Shown in pieces: positions 26,452-36,610 of a stretch of 64,000 nucleotides of DNA. Made by a program: the position numbers and the translations under genes. How positions within the stretch are numbered: position 1 is the stretch's first letter; each line of letters starts with the position of its first letter. The stretch spans positions 310,001-374,000 of the forward strand of contig JANSXV010000003.1 in the NCBI GenBank assembly GCA_024742735.1, in the 5' to 3' direction. Below the pieces are notes generated by a model, which ran no database searches, was not told the DNA's origin, and saw nothing but the letters and a program-made list of their open reading frames with translations. The DNA comes from Alphaproteobacteria bacterium (lineage in GTDB: Bacteria; Pseudomonadota; Alphaproteobacteria; Caulobacterales; Maricaulaceae).

Positions 26452-28422
26452 CTACCGGTTCAGCCGGCCTTCGATCAGATCATCGACCACGCCGGGCTCG
26501 GCGAGCGTGGACGTATCGCCCAGAGCGTCGAACTGGTTCTCGGCGATCTTGCGCAGGATCCGGCGCATGATCTTGCCTGAGCGGGTCTTGGGCAGGCCCG
26601 GCGAGAACTGAATGAGGTCCGGGCTCGCCACAGGTCCGATCTCGGAACGGACATGGGCTTTGAGGGCCTTGGCGGTGTCCTCGGTGGGCTCAAGACCGGC
26701 GTTCAGGGTGACATAGCAGTAGACGCCCTGCCCCTTGATGTCGTGGGGATAGCCCACGACCGCCGCTTCGGCGACGAGCGGGTGGGAGACCAGCGCGCTT
26801 TCAATCTCCGCAGTCCCGAGACGGTGTCCGGAGACGTTCAGGACGTCATCCACACGGCCCGTGATCCACCAGTAACCGTCGGCGTCGCGCTTGGCGCCGT
26901 CGCCGGTGAAGTAAAGGCCGCGATAGGTGGAGAAATACGTCTCGGCGAACCGCTTGTGATCGCCATAGACCGTGCGCATCTGGCCCGGCCACGAGCCCTT
27001 GATGATGAGATTGCCTTCCGCGGCGCCGTCATCCGGCAGGGCGTTCCCGTCATTGTCCACGAGCGCCGGTTCGATCCCGAACATGGGAAAGCTCGCCGCG
27101 CCGGGTTTGAGGTCATGGGCGCCAGGCAGCGGCGTCATCAGGCAGGCGCCGGTTTCGGTCTGCCACCAGGTGTCCACGATGGGCAGGCGGCCCTTGCCGA
27201 CGACCCGGTGATACCAGGACCAGGCTTCGGGATTGATGGGCTCCCCCACCGTGCCCAGCAGGCGCAGGGAGGAGAGGTCGTGCTTTTCGACCGGCTCGTC
27301 GCCTTCGCGCATGATGGCGCGCAGGGCGGTCGGCGCGGTATAGAAGACATTGACCTTGTGCTTGGCGCACACCCGCCAGAACCGGTCCGGCCCCGGCCAG
27401 GTGGGCACGCCCTCGAACATCAGCGTCGTGACGCCGTTCGCCAGCGGGCCATAGGTCAGATAGGTGTGGCCGGTCACCCAGCCGATATCGGCGGTGCACC
27501 AGAACACCTCGCCGGGCTTCACATCAAAGATCGCGTCGAAGGTCAGGGCCGTCCACAACAGGTAGCCGCCGGTGGTGTGCAGCACGCCCTTGGGCTTACC
27601 CGTGGAGCCGGACGTATAGAGGATGAAGAGCGGGTCTTCCGCGTTCATAGGCTCGGGGTCACATTTCGCGTCAACCTCCAGAGCCAGCTCGTGGTGCCAG
27701 AAATCGCGGCCCTGCACCCACGGCACGCTGGCGCCGGTGTGCTTCACGCACAGCACCGCGCGCACGCCTTCGGTCAGCTCCAGGGCCTTGTCCACATTGG
27801 CTTTCAGCGCCACGCCCTTGCCGCCGCGCACGCCCTGGTCGGCGGTGACGATGAATTGCGAGCCGCAATCCTCGATCCGGCCGGCCAGCGCTTCGGGTGA
27901 GAATCCGCCGAACACGACCGTGTGCACCGCCCCGATCCGTGTGCAGGCCAGCATGGCGTACATGGCTTCGGGGATCATGGGCATGTAGAGCGTGACCCGG
28001 TCGCCCTTCCTGACCCCGATGGCTTTGAGCTCGTTGGCGAAGCGGCACACATGATTGTGCAGCTGGGCGTAGGTGATGGCGTGGTGATAGGCCGGATTGT
28101 CGCCCTCCCAGAGGATCGCGGTCTGGTTGGCGCGTTCGGGCAGCCAGCGGTCGATGCAGTTGGCCGAGACGTTCAGGACGCCGTCCTCGAACCACTTGAT
28201 AGACAGGTTGTCGGGATCCCAGTCGACCTCGGAGATCGTCGTGGGCGTCTTCATCCAGTCCAGACGGGTGAGCTCGTCGCGCCAGAAGCCCTCCGGGTCT
28301 TGAATCGAGCGCTTGTACTTCTCCGCGTAGACCTCAGCGGTGACCGAGGCGCGTGCGGCATAGTCCTCGGGAACCGGCACGAGCGCCGGAGCGGCGTCGG
28401 GTTTGGGGTGTGATCCGTCCAT
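26452..28422 (-). CDS. acs: Acetyl-CoA synthetase
   Basis: 656 aa, standard length. ATG 28422 follows a near-ideal AAGGAGGT. It contains the AMP-binding core [60 protein letters not shown], and the C-terminal [16 protein letters not shown] whose Lys is the regulatory acetylation site in Acs proteins. It activates acetate with ATP and CoA. It lies 34 bases after a porin gene, probably in one transcript, and near a CrbS/CrbR-like system known to control acs in other proteobacteria. Confidence 0.97.
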   Translation of the reverse strand: MDGSHPKPDAAPALVPVPEDYAARASVTAEVYAEKYKRSIQDPEGFWRDELTRLDWMKTPTTISEVDWDPDNLSIKWFEDGVLNVSANCIDRWLPERANQTAILWEGDNPAYHHAITYAQLHNHVCRFANELKAIGVRKGDRVTLYMPMIPEAMYAMLACTRIGAVHTVVFGGFSPEALAGRIEDCGSQFIVTADQGVRGGKGVALKANVDKALELTEGVRAVLCVKHTGASVPWVQGRDFWHHELALEVDAKCDPEPMNAEDPLFILYTSGSTGKPKGVLHTTGGYLLWTALTFDAIFDVKPGEVFWCTADIGWVTGHTYLTYGPLANGVTTLMFEGVPTWPGPDRFWRVCAKHKVNVFYTAPTALRAIMREGDEPVEKHDLSSLRLLGTVGEPINPEAWSWYHRVVGKGRLPIVDTWWQTETGACLMTPLPGAHDLKPGAASFPMFGIEPALVDNDGNALPDDGAAEGNLIIKGSWPGQMRTVYGDHKRFAETYFSTYRGLYFTGDGAKRDADGYWWITGRVDDVLNVSGHRLGTAEIESALVSHPLVAEAAVVGYPHDIKGQGVYCYVTLNAGLEPTEDTAKALKAHVRSEIGPVASPDLIQFSPGLPKTRSGKIMRRILRKIAENQFDALGDTSTLAEPGVVDDLIEGRLNR

Positions 28423-28456
28423 GGCGACCTCCTTAAGGTCAGTGAAGCTGCAAGGC

Positions 28457-29800
28457 TCAGAAAGTGTACTTGGTGGAGACTGTGGCGCGGGTGAGCGTGC
28501 CGCTCGTCCCGTTCTCAAGCTCGCGCTCGCCGACCAGCAGCTCGGCGCCCAGCGTCACGCCAGGCCCGACCGGAATCATCAGCGCGCCGAAGGCCGAGCG
28601 CACCGACCGCGTCGCGCCCATGCCGGTCAGGGCGGTGTCGTTGTCGGCCTCCAACATGGAGACGCCGAGATTGAACCGGTTGTTGTTTGCGCCGAATTCC
28701 TGGCGGAAGGCCAGCAAGCCGCCGACCACCGGGATGGGCTCGATATCGCCGGTCGCCGTCGCCACCGCGCCGTTGATGGCGTTCAGGCCGATATAGCGGC
28801 CCACGCCCTCCCCGCCGGTCAGCGAGAAGCGCACATCCGAGCGTTCGCCCACGCCGACCCGGCCCTGGACCGAAAGGCCCCAGCCGAAGGCCTCGCCATC
28901 CACGCCCATGCCTTCGGCCGACAGCCGGCGGGCGATGGCGGCGAAGGCGATATTGGCGTTGTCAGAGCGCAGATTATACCGCGCCACCGCGTCCGGCAGG
29001 GCGCCGTCGCCCATCTCGATCCGGGCGCCGCCTCCGAAGGGCGTCACGGTGGTGTCGGCGTTCTCCAGGGAGAACTGGAAGTTCCCGGCGGTGTAGCGGA
29101 CCTGGGCCTGGCGCACGAAGACCATGCCGTCGCTGGCGACCAGGAAGCTCGCGCTTTCAGGGATAGCGGCGGTGTTCTGGAAGGTGGACCAGTCCTGACC
29201 GACCCGCCAGTTCCCCAACTGCGCCCAGGCCACGCGCAGGCGCGGGTTATAGGAGTTGGACACCCGCTCATCCCCGCCGGGCGAGCCCAGGAAGTCGAAC
29301 TCGATCCGGCTGGTCACATCGCCCAGATCGGTCGGAGTCTGTGTGGCGAAGAAGAAGCGGGACCCTTGCGCGGTGAAATCGAAGTCCGGCTCGGAATCGC
29401 CGGTCCCGCCCACCGGAATCGCGCCGGGGATGTAGAAGTCCCGCGCGATCGAGCTGGGGGCGATGTCGCCGTCGGAGAGGTCGGTCAGGTGGGCGTCCAC
29501 ATCGATGAAGCCGCCATAGGTGATGGTTGTGTTCCCGGCCATGAAACCGTTTCCGGCCGGGCTGGCGGCCGCTGTGACCGGCGCAGGCTCGCGCGCCTCA
29601 AGCTCGATCACGCGCTCGCCCATGTCGGCGTTGTCGGCCCGCGCGGCGTCCAGCTCGCCGCGCAGCTCGGCGACCATGGCCTCCAGCGCGGCCAGGCGCG
29701 CTTCAAGCTCGTCGGTGGACTGGGCGTAGGCGCCCGCGTTGAGTGCGGCGGCGCAGACCGAAGCCCCAAGCGCTGCGCGCAGAATGGTGGTGAGTGTCAT
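28457..29800 (-). CDS. DcaP-like trimeric outer-membrane porin
   Basis: 447 aa from ATG 29800 with GGAG 8 bases upstream. A signal peptide ([27 protein letters not shown]) is followed by a short coiled coil ([26 protein letters not shown]), then a beta-barrel with [17 protein letters not shown] and [25 protein letters not shown], and the C-terminal aromatic VSTKYTF needed for barrel insertion. DcaP-type porins admit small carboxylates. Its place directly upstream of acs suggests uptake of acetate or related acids, which is an inference. Confidence 0.85.
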   Translation of the reverse strand: MTLTTILRAALGASVCAAALNAGAYAQSTDELEARLAALEAMVAELRGELDAARADNADMGERVIELEAREPAPVTAAASPAGNGFMAGNTTITYGGFIDVDAHLTDLSDGDIAPSSIARDFYIPGAIPVGGTGDSEPDFDFTAQGSRFFFATQTPTDLGDVTSRIEFDFLGSPGGDERVSNSYNPRLRVAWAQLGNWRVGQDWSTFQNTAAIPESASFLVASDGMVFVRQAQVRYTAGNFQFSLENADTTVTPFGGGARIEMGDGALPDAVARYNLRSDNANIAFAAIARRLSAEGMGVDGEAFGWGLSVQGRVGVGERSDVRFSLTGGEGVGRYIGLNAINGAVATATGDIEPIPVVGGLLAFRQEFGANNNRFNLGVSMLEADNDTALTGMGATRSVRSAFGALMIPVGPGVTLGAELLVGERELENGTSGTLTRATVSTKYTF

Positions 29801-29987
29801 CAGGATCGCTCCTCCCCTTGGGAACCGGCGCCGTGGATTGAGCCAGGGGCCGGCGCGCCGTTGCTCGGCGTCTGGACCCAAGTATCGGGAGGGGGAGCCC
29901 GGCGAGGTATTCGCCAATGGTCGCAATAACGGCCTCAACGCATGCGACTTTTTGGTGAGACGACGCGCCGCGCGCCCCCGTCTAGTG

Positions 29988-30005
29988 TTTCAGCACGCGC
30001 TGAAA
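29988..30005. promoter_or_regulatory. Inverted repeat upstream of the response regulator gene
   Basis: Perfect TTTCAGC-ACGC-GCTGAAA lies 13 bases before the TTG start, in the 218-base spacer between divergent porin and regulator genes. It could be an operator or an mRNA hairpin covering the ribosome site. No convincing -35/-10 pair was found in this spacer. Confidence 0.4.
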
Positions 30006-30018
30006 AGAGGAACGCGCC

Positions 30019-30672
30019 TTGGACGCTTCGACTTCTTCAGGCCGCATCGTGCTGGCTGACGATCACCCGCTGTTCCGCGCCGCGCTCGCCGCGGCGGTCA
30101 AGCGCGTGGCGCCGGACCGGGAGATCGCCGAGACCAGCTCGCTGGCCGAAACCGAAGCTGCATTGAAGGACGGCCCCGCCGAGCTGATCTGCCTGGATCT
30201 CCACATGGAGGACAGCTCCGGATTCATCGGTCTCGCCGAGTTGCGCAAAGCCCATCCCGGCGTGCCGGTCGTGGTGATCAGCGCCAGCCAGAGTCCCGGC
30301 GTCGCGGCCAGAGCCGTGGAGTTCGGCGCCTCGGGCTTTATCCCCAAGACCGCCGGCATGGACACGCTCTGCGAAGCGCTGGCCGCCGTGCTGGACGGAG
30401 ACGTCTGGCTGCCGGAAGGCGCGGACGACGGCGATGATGACGCGGTCGAGGCGGCTGCGAAGATCGCCCAGCTCACCCCCGCCCAGATGCGGGTGCTGTC
30501 CGGTCTCGCAGGAGGCCGGCTGAACAAGCAGATCGCCTATGACATGGGGATCTCCGAAGCCACCGTGAAAGCCCACGTCACCGCGATCTTCCGCAAGCTC
30601 GACGTGATCAACCGCACCCAGGCCGTCCTGGTCGCCCAGGCCCTACAGGTCGAGCCGCCGGCGCAGGGTTAG
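30019..30672 (+). CDS. LuxR/NarL-family response regulator, CrbR-like
   Basis: 217 aa from TTG, with AGAGG 8 bases upstream. The receiver domain has IVLADDHPLFR, the phospho-acceptor in LICLDLHMEDSSG (near residue 60) and GASGFIPKTAG. The C-terminal LuxR HTH is LTPAQMRVLSGLAGGRLNKQIAYDMGISEATVKAHVTAIFRKL. It is convergent with the hybrid kinase and divergent from the porin-acs unit. By analogy with CrbR systems it probably activates acs and the symporter genes. Confidence 0.88.
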   Translation: MDASTSSGRIVLADDHPLFRAALAAAVKRVAPDREIAETSSLAETEAALKDGPAELICLDLHMEDSSGFIGLAELRKAHPGVPVVVISASQSPGVAARAVEFGASGFIPKTAGMDTLCEALAAVLDGDVWLPEGADDGDDDAVEAAAKIAQLTPAQMRVLSGLAGGRLNKQIAYDMGISEATVKAHVTAIFRKLDVINRTQAVLVAQALQVEPPAQG

Positions 30673-33600
30673 GCGTTTGCCTTCCGCTTCAAAGCATCCA
30701 GCGTCGCACGGAGCGCAGCCGGTGCGGCGGGCTTTTGAAGCACGTCGAGACCGGCCTCGGATGCGATCGCTGCGACCTCCGGTCCGCGCTCGGCGGTGAT
30801 CAGAACTGCGGGCGGCCTCGCACCCCAAGCCTGGCACAGCGCCGCATACACCGCAGGACCCGTCTCTTCGTCCTCAAGCTGATAGTCGAGCATGACCACA
30901 TCTGGCATGCCGGCATCGAACGCCGCCTGCGCGCCCGCCTGATCGGCCGCACCGCGAGCGTCACAGCCCCAGCGGGCCATGAGCGCCAGCATCGCCTCTC
31001 GCACGTCGGCCTCATCCTCGATGCACAGCACTTTCAGACCGTCCAGCGCCCCGGCCCGGCTTCGGCTTGCGGGCTTGCGCGCCGCCGGCTTCGCCGAAGC
31101 CCTGGGCAGGCGCACCTCGAAGCGCGAACCGCGCCCGACTTCCGACGTCAGCGTCAGGCGGTGGCCCAGCGTCTTGCAGATGCGGTCGGTGACCGCCAGG
31201 CCCAGCCCGAGCCCTCGATCACCATCATCCTTGCGCCCGCCGCGGTCGAACTCGCGGAAGATCGAACGCCGCCTGTCCGCCGGCACGCCGGGCCCGGTGT
31301 CGATCACCTGAAGCAGCACTTCCCGCCCGCGCCGCCGGGCGCCGACCAGGACGGTCCCGGCCTCGGTATAGCGCACGGCGTTGGAGATGAGGTTCTGCAC
31401 CACGCTGGTCATCAGGCCCCGATCGGAGAAGACGGCGAGGCGCGTGGGCATGACTGACAGCTTCAGGCCCTTGGCCTCAGCCCTGGCGGTGAACTGGGCG
31501 GCGGTCTCTTCGATTAGCTCGCCCAGGGAGAAGATGCTGGGGGACGGTGTCACCCCGCCCGCGTCCAGGCGGGAAATGTCCAGAAGCGCGCGCAAAAGCC
31601 GGTCGGCTTGCTCGATGGAGCGCTCGATGCGCCGCGCGGTTTCGGCTTCGTCTGAGGCCTTGTCCTTCAACGCGTCCTCCAGCGCCCCGGCGAACAGGCG
31701 CGCGGCTGACAGCGGCTGAAGGAGATCGTGGCTCGCCGCCGCCAGAAAGCGGGTTTTTGAGCGGGTCGCCGCCTCAGCCTCGGCGCGGGCGCGATCAAGA
31801 TCCTCGGCCAGCTTGCCGCGGGCTTCGGACTCCGCGCGCAGCTCGGCCGTGCGTTCATCGACGCGGCGCTCCATCTGGTCATAGGCCCGCTTCAGGCCTT
31901 CCTCGGCCTGCCGCCTCGCCGTGTTGTCCTGATAAACCCCGAAGAAGCCGACCACCTCGCCATCTTCGATCCGGGGCTGGTAGACCACCTGCCAGGACCG
32001 CTTGCGCCCGCCGGTCTTGCGCGAAATGTCGAAGATCTGCCGCTCGCCGTTCAGCGCGGCTTCCATATAGGGGCGGCGCTGGGCGTATTCCTCCGCGCTC
32101 ATGTACTCGGACAGAGGCCGGCCGATCGCGCTGTCGTCCAAACCGAAGAAATCCAGATAGCCCCGATTGGCGAAGCGCAGGCGGTAGGACCGGTCGGCAT
32201 AGCTTAAGAGCGCGGGCAGATTGTCGGTGTAGAATCGGATGGATCGCTCGCTCTCCTCCAACCGGTCTTCGGAGGTGCGAAGCTTCTCCGCGGTCTCGTC
32301 GATCAATGCCACGACATCGCCGGGACTGACCCGCGAGCCCGCGATCACGCGCGTCATGAGGATGCGCGCCGAGGCCGTGCCCACCGAGCGGGCGAGCCGC
32401 GCCTCGGCGAGTGCGATGAGCGCGGGGGTGGCGGCGTCGTCGGACCTGAGCGCCCGGCCGACCTCCGCGCCGAGCTCTGTCTTCGCCTTGGCGGCTTCGG
32501 CCTCGCCCAGCACGCGGGCGAGCACGGCCTCCACATCGGCGATACGAGCACCCGTGGTCGCAGGGCCTGCAGCCCCGCCCTTGCCGGTGAAGGCGTCGGC
32601 CTGGAGCTGGTCGACCAGCCCGCCCCCGAAAAAGGCCACGGCGATGATGAAGGCGAGCGCGTTGGCGATGAGGCTGACAAGGCTGAACAGGGCGAAGGCG
32701 TCGACGCCCTCCGGCGCAGGCGGCTGCCATCCGGTATAGCTGGGGATGAGGATCAGCCCGGTCCACAGGGCCAGACCGACGCCAAGCCCGCTCAACGCCC
32801 CGGCCCGGTTGGCGCGCCGCCAGAACAGGCCGAACAGCAGGGACGGTCCCAGCTGGGCTGCGCCGGCGAAGGCCACGAGGCCCAGGCTCGCCAGCGGCGC
32901 CTCAGGCTCCAGCCCCAGCTGGAAAACATAGGCGGCGGCGACCAGCCCCACGACGGCGATGCGCCGCCAGGTCAGAAGGCTCGCCGCGAGCCCGCCCTCG
33001 CCTGTCAGGCCCCGGCTCCGGATCATGAGGGGCGCGGCGATGTCGTTGACCAGCATGGTCGACATGGCGAGCGCCGCCACCGTCACCATGCCCGCCGCCG
33101 CCGAGAATCCGCCCAGGAAGGCCAGCAGCGCCAGCGCGTCGGAACCGGCGCTCAGAGGCAGCGCGATCACATAGCTGTCCGGGTTCGCCGCCCCGAGCGT
33201 CCCCGCGCCGGCCAGAGCGATGGGCGGGGCCAGCAGCGCGACGATCAGGAGGTAACCCGGGAAGACCCAGCGCGAGGCCTGCGCATCAGCGGGGTCGCGG
33301 GCCTCGGTCACCATCATGTGGAACTGGCGCGGCAGCGTCATCGCCGCCAGCGCCGCGAGCAGCGTGATGGTCAGGAAACGCAGGTCGAAGCCGAGCTCAG
33401 CCAGCGGCGAGGCCGCTGCAGGCGCGACTGACGGCGCCGGCGCTGCTTGTCCACCCGCCAGCAGCACCACCGCCAGAGCGCCCACCGCCGCCAGCGCCAT
33501 GATCTTCACCACGCTCTCCAGCGCCACGGCCAGAACCAGGCCGCGATGACCCTCCGCGCTGTCCGGCTTTCGCTGGCCGAACAGGATGGCGAAGGCTGCA

Positions 33601-34088
33601 AAGGCCGCAGCAACCGGTCCGGCCCATCCCGTGGCGATGTCCAGGCCGGTCAGAACGCCCAGGCTGGTCGCCGCGCCTTTGAGCTGCAGAGCAATATAGG
33701 GAATAACCGCCAGCAGCAGTCCGGACGCCGCAAGCGCGCCGACCGCGGTGGACTTGCCGTAGCGCGCCGAGAGGAACTCGGCGATGGAGGCGGTGTCGTA
33801 GCGCCGGCCCAGTTCCACCATCCGCCGCACGATCGGAAAGCCGATCAGGAAGACCAGCGCCGGCCCGAGATAGATGGGCAGATAGTCCCAGCCGTTTCGC
33901 GCGGCCTCCCCTACGGCTCCGTAGAACGTCCAGCTGGTGCAGTAGACGCCCAGCGACAGTGCATAGAGCCAGGCGCGGCGGGGCGGGGACGCGTCGAGGA
34001 TGCGCGCCCGCCCGTCGCCCCACGCCGCAGCGAGGAACAGCACCGCCACATAGGCGGCCAGCACGGCGAGAACGAGCATCAGGCTCAA
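30669..34088 (-). CDS. Hybrid sensor histidine kinase with SLC5 transporter domain, CrbS-like
   Basis: 1139 aa. Residues 1 to about 500 form a Na+/solute symporter (SLC5) domain with about 12-13 helices (YTSWTFYGAVGEAARNGWDYLPIYLGPALVF-like start, GGFSAAAGMVTVAALAMSTMLVND). A PAS domain (YTDNLPALLSYADRSYRLRFANRGYLDFFG), coiled coil, DHp box FLAAASHDLLQPLSAARLF with His near 786, HATPase (GLGLGLAVTDRICKTLGHRL) and a receiver with Asp near 1066 (DVVMLDYQLEDEETG) follow. Its stop overlaps the response regulator stop by 3 bases, tail to tail. It probably senses acetate or its flux. Confidence 0.9.
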   Translation of the reverse strand: MSLMLVLAVLAAYVAVLFLAAAWGDGRARILDASPPRRAWLYALSLGVYCTSWTFYGAVGEAARNGWDYLPIYLGPALVFLIGFPIVRRMVELGRRYDTASIAEFLSARYGKSTAVGALAASGLLLAVIPYIALQLKGAATSLGVLTGLDIATGWAGPVAAAFAAFAILFGQRKPDSAEGHRGLVLAVALESVVKIMALAAVGALAVVLLAGGQAAPAPSVAPAAASPLAELGFDLRFLTITLLAALAAMTLPRQFHMMVTEARDPADAQASRWVFPGYLLIVALLAPPIALAGAGTLGAANPDSYVIALPLSAGSDALALLAFLGGFSAAAGMVTVAALAMSTMLVNDIAAPLMIRSRGLTGEGGLAASLLTWRRIAVVGLVAAAYVFQLGLEPEAPLASLGLVAFAGAAQLGPSLLFGLFWRRANRAGALSGLGVGLALWTGLILIPSYTGWQPPAPEGVDAFALFSLVSLIANALAFIIAVAFFGGGLVDQLQADAFTGKGGAAGPATTGARIADVEAVLARVLGEAEAAKAKTELGAEVGRALRSDDAATPALIALAEARLARSVGTASARILMTRVIAGSRVSPGDVVALIDETAEKLRTSEDRLEESERSIRFYTDNLPALLSYADRSYRLRFANRGYLDFFGLDDSAIGRPLSEYMSAEEYAQRRPYMEAALNGERQIFDISRKTGGRKRSWQVVYQPRIEDGEVVGFFGVYQDNTARRQAEEGLKRAYDQMERRVDERTAELRAESEARGKLAEDLDRARAEAEAATRSKTRFLAAASHDLLQPLSAARLFAGALEDALKDKASDEAETARRIERSIEQADRLLRALLDISRLDAGGVTPSPSIFSLGELIEETAAQFTARAEAKGLKLSVMPTRLAVFSDRGLMTSVVQNLISNAVRYTEAGTVLVGARRRGREVLLQVIDTGPGVPADRRRSIFREFDRGGRKDDGDRGLGLGLAVTDRICKTLGHRLTLTSEVGRGSRFEVRLPRASAKPAARKPASRSRAGALDGLKVLCIEDEADVREAMLALMARWGCDARGAADQAGAQAAFDAGMPDVVMLDYQLEDEETGPAVYAALCQAWGARPPAVLITAERGPEVAAIASEAGLDVLQKPAAPAALRATLDALKRKANA

Positions 34089-34185
34089 GCGGCGTTTTCC
34101 CTGTTCAAGGCGATTGAGAGCCTAGCCGGTTGCGGACGCCTCGCTGTTGCGGCGGTTGGACGCGGCGGAAGCTGCAAATGACGAC

Positions 34186-34215
34186 GCGGCGGTCTCCATG
34201 GGGAGAGACCGCCGC
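34186..34215 (-). terminator. Hairpin between the symporter and kinase genes
   Basis: An 11-bp perfect stem GCGGCGGTCTC/GAGACCGCCGC with an 8-base loop, 32 bases past the symporter stop. On the minus strand it is followed by GTCGTCATTTGC, so the T-run is poor; it may be a weak terminator or a 3'-stabilising hairpin. Confidence 0.55.
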
Positions 34216-34246
34216 GCCGCCCACACGCGTCCAGGGGGATGGACGC

Positions 34247-36178
34247 TTACTCCGCCGGAACGTGGCCCACATGGGCCTTGCCCGAAGGGATGCGGATCTC
34301 CTCAACGAGGTCCTGCACCTCCTGCGGCGGGGCCTTGGTGACCAGCGCCGTGGCGATGGAGACCGCAAACGCGATCATCATGCCCACAGCCCCGAAGCCC
34401 TCCGGAGAGACGCCCAGGAACCACTGGGCTTCGGTTCCCTGCGCGATGTCGGGAAGCACCCCGAACACGCCCAGCAGGAAGACGACACCCAGGCCGAGTG
34501 ATCCGAAGAACAGGGCGCGGGTGTCGCTGTCCTTCCTCAGACCGAAGTGCAGGATCATCAGCACCGCCGCCACGATCAGGGCGACCGCCCCGATGACGCC
34601 GGAGGAGAATCCGATCTTGAAGTGCACGATGTAAGCCGCCGTCACCGACAGGCCGACGGCCATGCCCGCGATCGCGCCTTCCTTGTTCATGCGCTTCCAG
34701 AAGATCCCCAGGAAGATGACCGGGAAGAAGCTCGCCGCGCCCAGCCCGAAGGCGAAGGCCACGACCGCCGCCACGAAGCCCGGCGGGTTGATGCCGGCAT
34801 AGATGGCCACCAGCACCGCCCCGACCGCCGCGAAGCGGGCCACCAGAAGTTCCTGGGTGTCGGTCATGTTCTTGAACAGCACCTTGCGGCACAGGTCGTG
34901 ACTGACCGCCGAGCTGATCACCATCAAGAGACCCGCCGCCGTGGACAGGGCTGCGGCCAGGCCGCCGGCGACCACCAGGCCGATCACCCATCCCGGCAGA
35001 TTGCCGATCTCGGGGTTCGCCAGCACGAAGATGTCGCGGTCCAGCGTGGTGACTTCATTGGTCTCGGCGTCGGCCCGGTACTGGATCTGGCCATCGCCGT
35101 TCTTGTCGGTGAAGCCCAGGAGCCCGGTGCGCTCCCAGTTATAGAACCATTGCGGCGTGGCGCCCTCGCCCTGCTCGGCTGCGGTCGCTTCGCCGCGGGC
35201 CACATCGACCGAGTAGGTGCTCTCATTGACCGTGTCGATGAAGTTCGACCGGGCGAACACCGCCACGGCCGGCGCCGTGGTGTACAGGATGGCGATGAAG
35301 ATCAGCGCCCAACCGGCCGACTTGCGGGCGTCGGAGGCCTTCGGGACCGTGAAGAAGCGGATGATCACGTGGGGCAGGCCCGCCGTGCCGACCATCAGGG
35401 CCAGCGTGATGGCGGCCATGTCGATCATGGCCTTCTCGCCCTGCAGATAGGACGTGAACCCGAGATCGGTCAGTGTTCGATCAAGGCTCAGCAGCAAGGG
35501 CGTGCCGTCGGCGGTGTTCCCGATGAAGCCCAGCTGCGGGATCGGCGTCCCGGTGATCTGCAAGCTCAGGAAGATCGCCGGCACGGTGAACGCGAAGATC
35601 AGCACGCAGTACTGGGCGACCTGGGTGTAGGTCACGCCCTTCATCCCGCCGAGCACAGCGTAGAACAGCACGATGATCGCCCCGATGATCACCCCCACCT
35701 CGATCTGGACGCCCAGGAAGTTGGAGAAGGCGATGCCCGTGCCGCGCATCTGCCCGGCGATATAGGTGAAGGAGATGAACAGCGCGCAGATCACCGCGAC
35801 GATGCGGGCGGTCTGGCTGTAATACCGGTCGCCGACGAAGTCGGGCACGGTGAACTTGCCGAACTTCCTCAGGTACGGCGCCAGCAACAGCGCCAGCAGC
35901 ACATAGCCGCCGGTCCATCCCATGAGGAAGACCGAGCCGTCATAGCCCATGAAGGCGATGAGGCCGGCCATGGACAGGAAGGAGGCTGCGCTCATCCAGT
36001 CGGCAGCCGTGGCCATGCCGTTGAAGACCGGGTGGATGTCGTGTCCGGCCACGTAGAAATCATCGGTCGTGGACGCCCGCGCCCAGACCGCGATGCCGAT
36101 ATACAGCCCGAAGGTCGAGATGACGAAGAACGCCGTCCAGAACAGGGTGGTCGGCAGTCCGAAAATGGTCGCTTCCAT
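34247..36178 (-). CDS. Sodium:solute symporter, VC_2705 subfamily (acetate-type permease)
   Basis: 643 aa, longer than typical ActP (about 550) because of a soluble loop near residues 325-390 (WFYNWERTGLLGFTDKNGDGQIQYRAD). The SSS signature is seen in GTGIAFSNFLGVQIEV and GGLAAALSTAAGLLMVISSAVSHDL. The start lies 11 bases after the DUF4212 gene, the small partner always found with this subfamily. Together with acs and the CrbS-like kinase it points to acetate or another short-chain carboxylate as substrate. Confidence 0.9.
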   Translation of the reverse strand: MEATIFGLPTTLFWTAFFVISTFGLYIGIAVWARASTTDDFYVAGHDIHPVFNGMATAADWMSAASFLSMAGLIAFMGYDGSVFLMGWTGGYVLLALLLAPYLRKFGKFTVPDFVGDRYYSQTARIVAVICALFISFTYIAGQMRGTGIAFSNFLGVQIEVGVIIGAIIVLFYAVLGGMKGVTYTQVAQYCVLIFAFTVPAIFLSLQITGTPIPQLGFIGNTADGTPLLLSLDRTLTDLGFTSYLQGEKAMIDMAAITLALMVGTAGLPHVIIRFFTVPKASDARKSAGWALIFIAILYTTAPAVAVFARSNFIDTVNESTYSVDVARGEATAAEQGEGATPQWFYNWERTGLLGFTDKNGDGQIQYRADAETNEVTTLDRDIFVLANPEIGNLPGWVIGLVVAGGLAAALSTAAGLLMVISSAVSHDLCRKVLFKNMTDTQELLVARFAAVGAVLVAIYAGINPPGFVAAVVAFAFGLGAASFFPVIFLGIFWKRMNKEGAIAGMAVGLSVTAAYIVHFKIGFSSGVIGAVALIVAAVLMILHFGLRKDSDTRALFFGSLGLGVVFLLGVFGVLPDIAQGTEAQWFLGVSPEGFGAVGMMIAFAVSIATALVTKAPPQEVQDLVEEIRIPSGKAHVGHVPAE

Positions 36179-36189
36179 GGCTCCCTCCC

Positions 36190-36510
36190 CTAACCTTCGT
36201 CGTCATCGACGTCGTACTTGCGCTCGATGCGGTGCATCATCGCGGAGTAGACGAAGATCAGGATCACGAAGACGTAGATCGCGCCCTGCTGAGCGAACCA
36301 GAAGCCCAGCGGCGCACCGCCGATGGACCATTGATCCAGAAAATCGCGGAACAGGATCCCCGCGCCGAAGGACACCGAAAACCAGATGGCCAGGAGCACG
36401 CCCATGAGGGTGAGGTTCTCCTTCCAGTACGCCTTGAAGGCGCTTTCGGTGATGTCGTGATCGCCGGTGACGGTCTCTGCGTCGCTTCCGGCATAGTCAG
36501 AGTTCGCCAT
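36190..36510 (-). CDS. DUF4212 small subunit of the sodium/substrate symporter
   Basis: 106 aa from ATG 36510, with GGAGGAGG 5 bases upstream; the longer frame to 36642 was rejected. The family pattern is clear: YWKENLTLMGVLLAIWFSVSFGAGILF, GGAPLGFWFAQQGAIYVFVILIFVYSAMMHRIERKY. It has two membrane helices and acidic ends. It is co-transcribed with and presumably bound to the large symporter. The 100 bases upstream should hold the operon promoter, but no clear hexamers were found. Confidence 0.92.
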   Translation of the reverse strand: MANSDYAGSDAETVTGDHDITESAFKAYWKENLTLMGVLLAIWFSVSFGAGILFRDFLDQWSIGGAPLGFWFAQQGAIYVFVILIFVYSAMMHRIERKYDVDDDEG

Positions 36511-36610
36511 GTCGGCCTCCTCCCCGTGTTTGTCGCCGGATTTTCCGGTCGTGACGGGAGAGTGCCTGCACGACGCCCGCTCAACGAGCCCGACATTGGT
36601 CGAAGGCAGG

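Noticed and set aside
34547-36193. 548-aa open frame on the plus strand
   Set aside because: Antisense shadow of the symporter gene; His/Asp/Arg-rich composition with no membrane or domain pattern.
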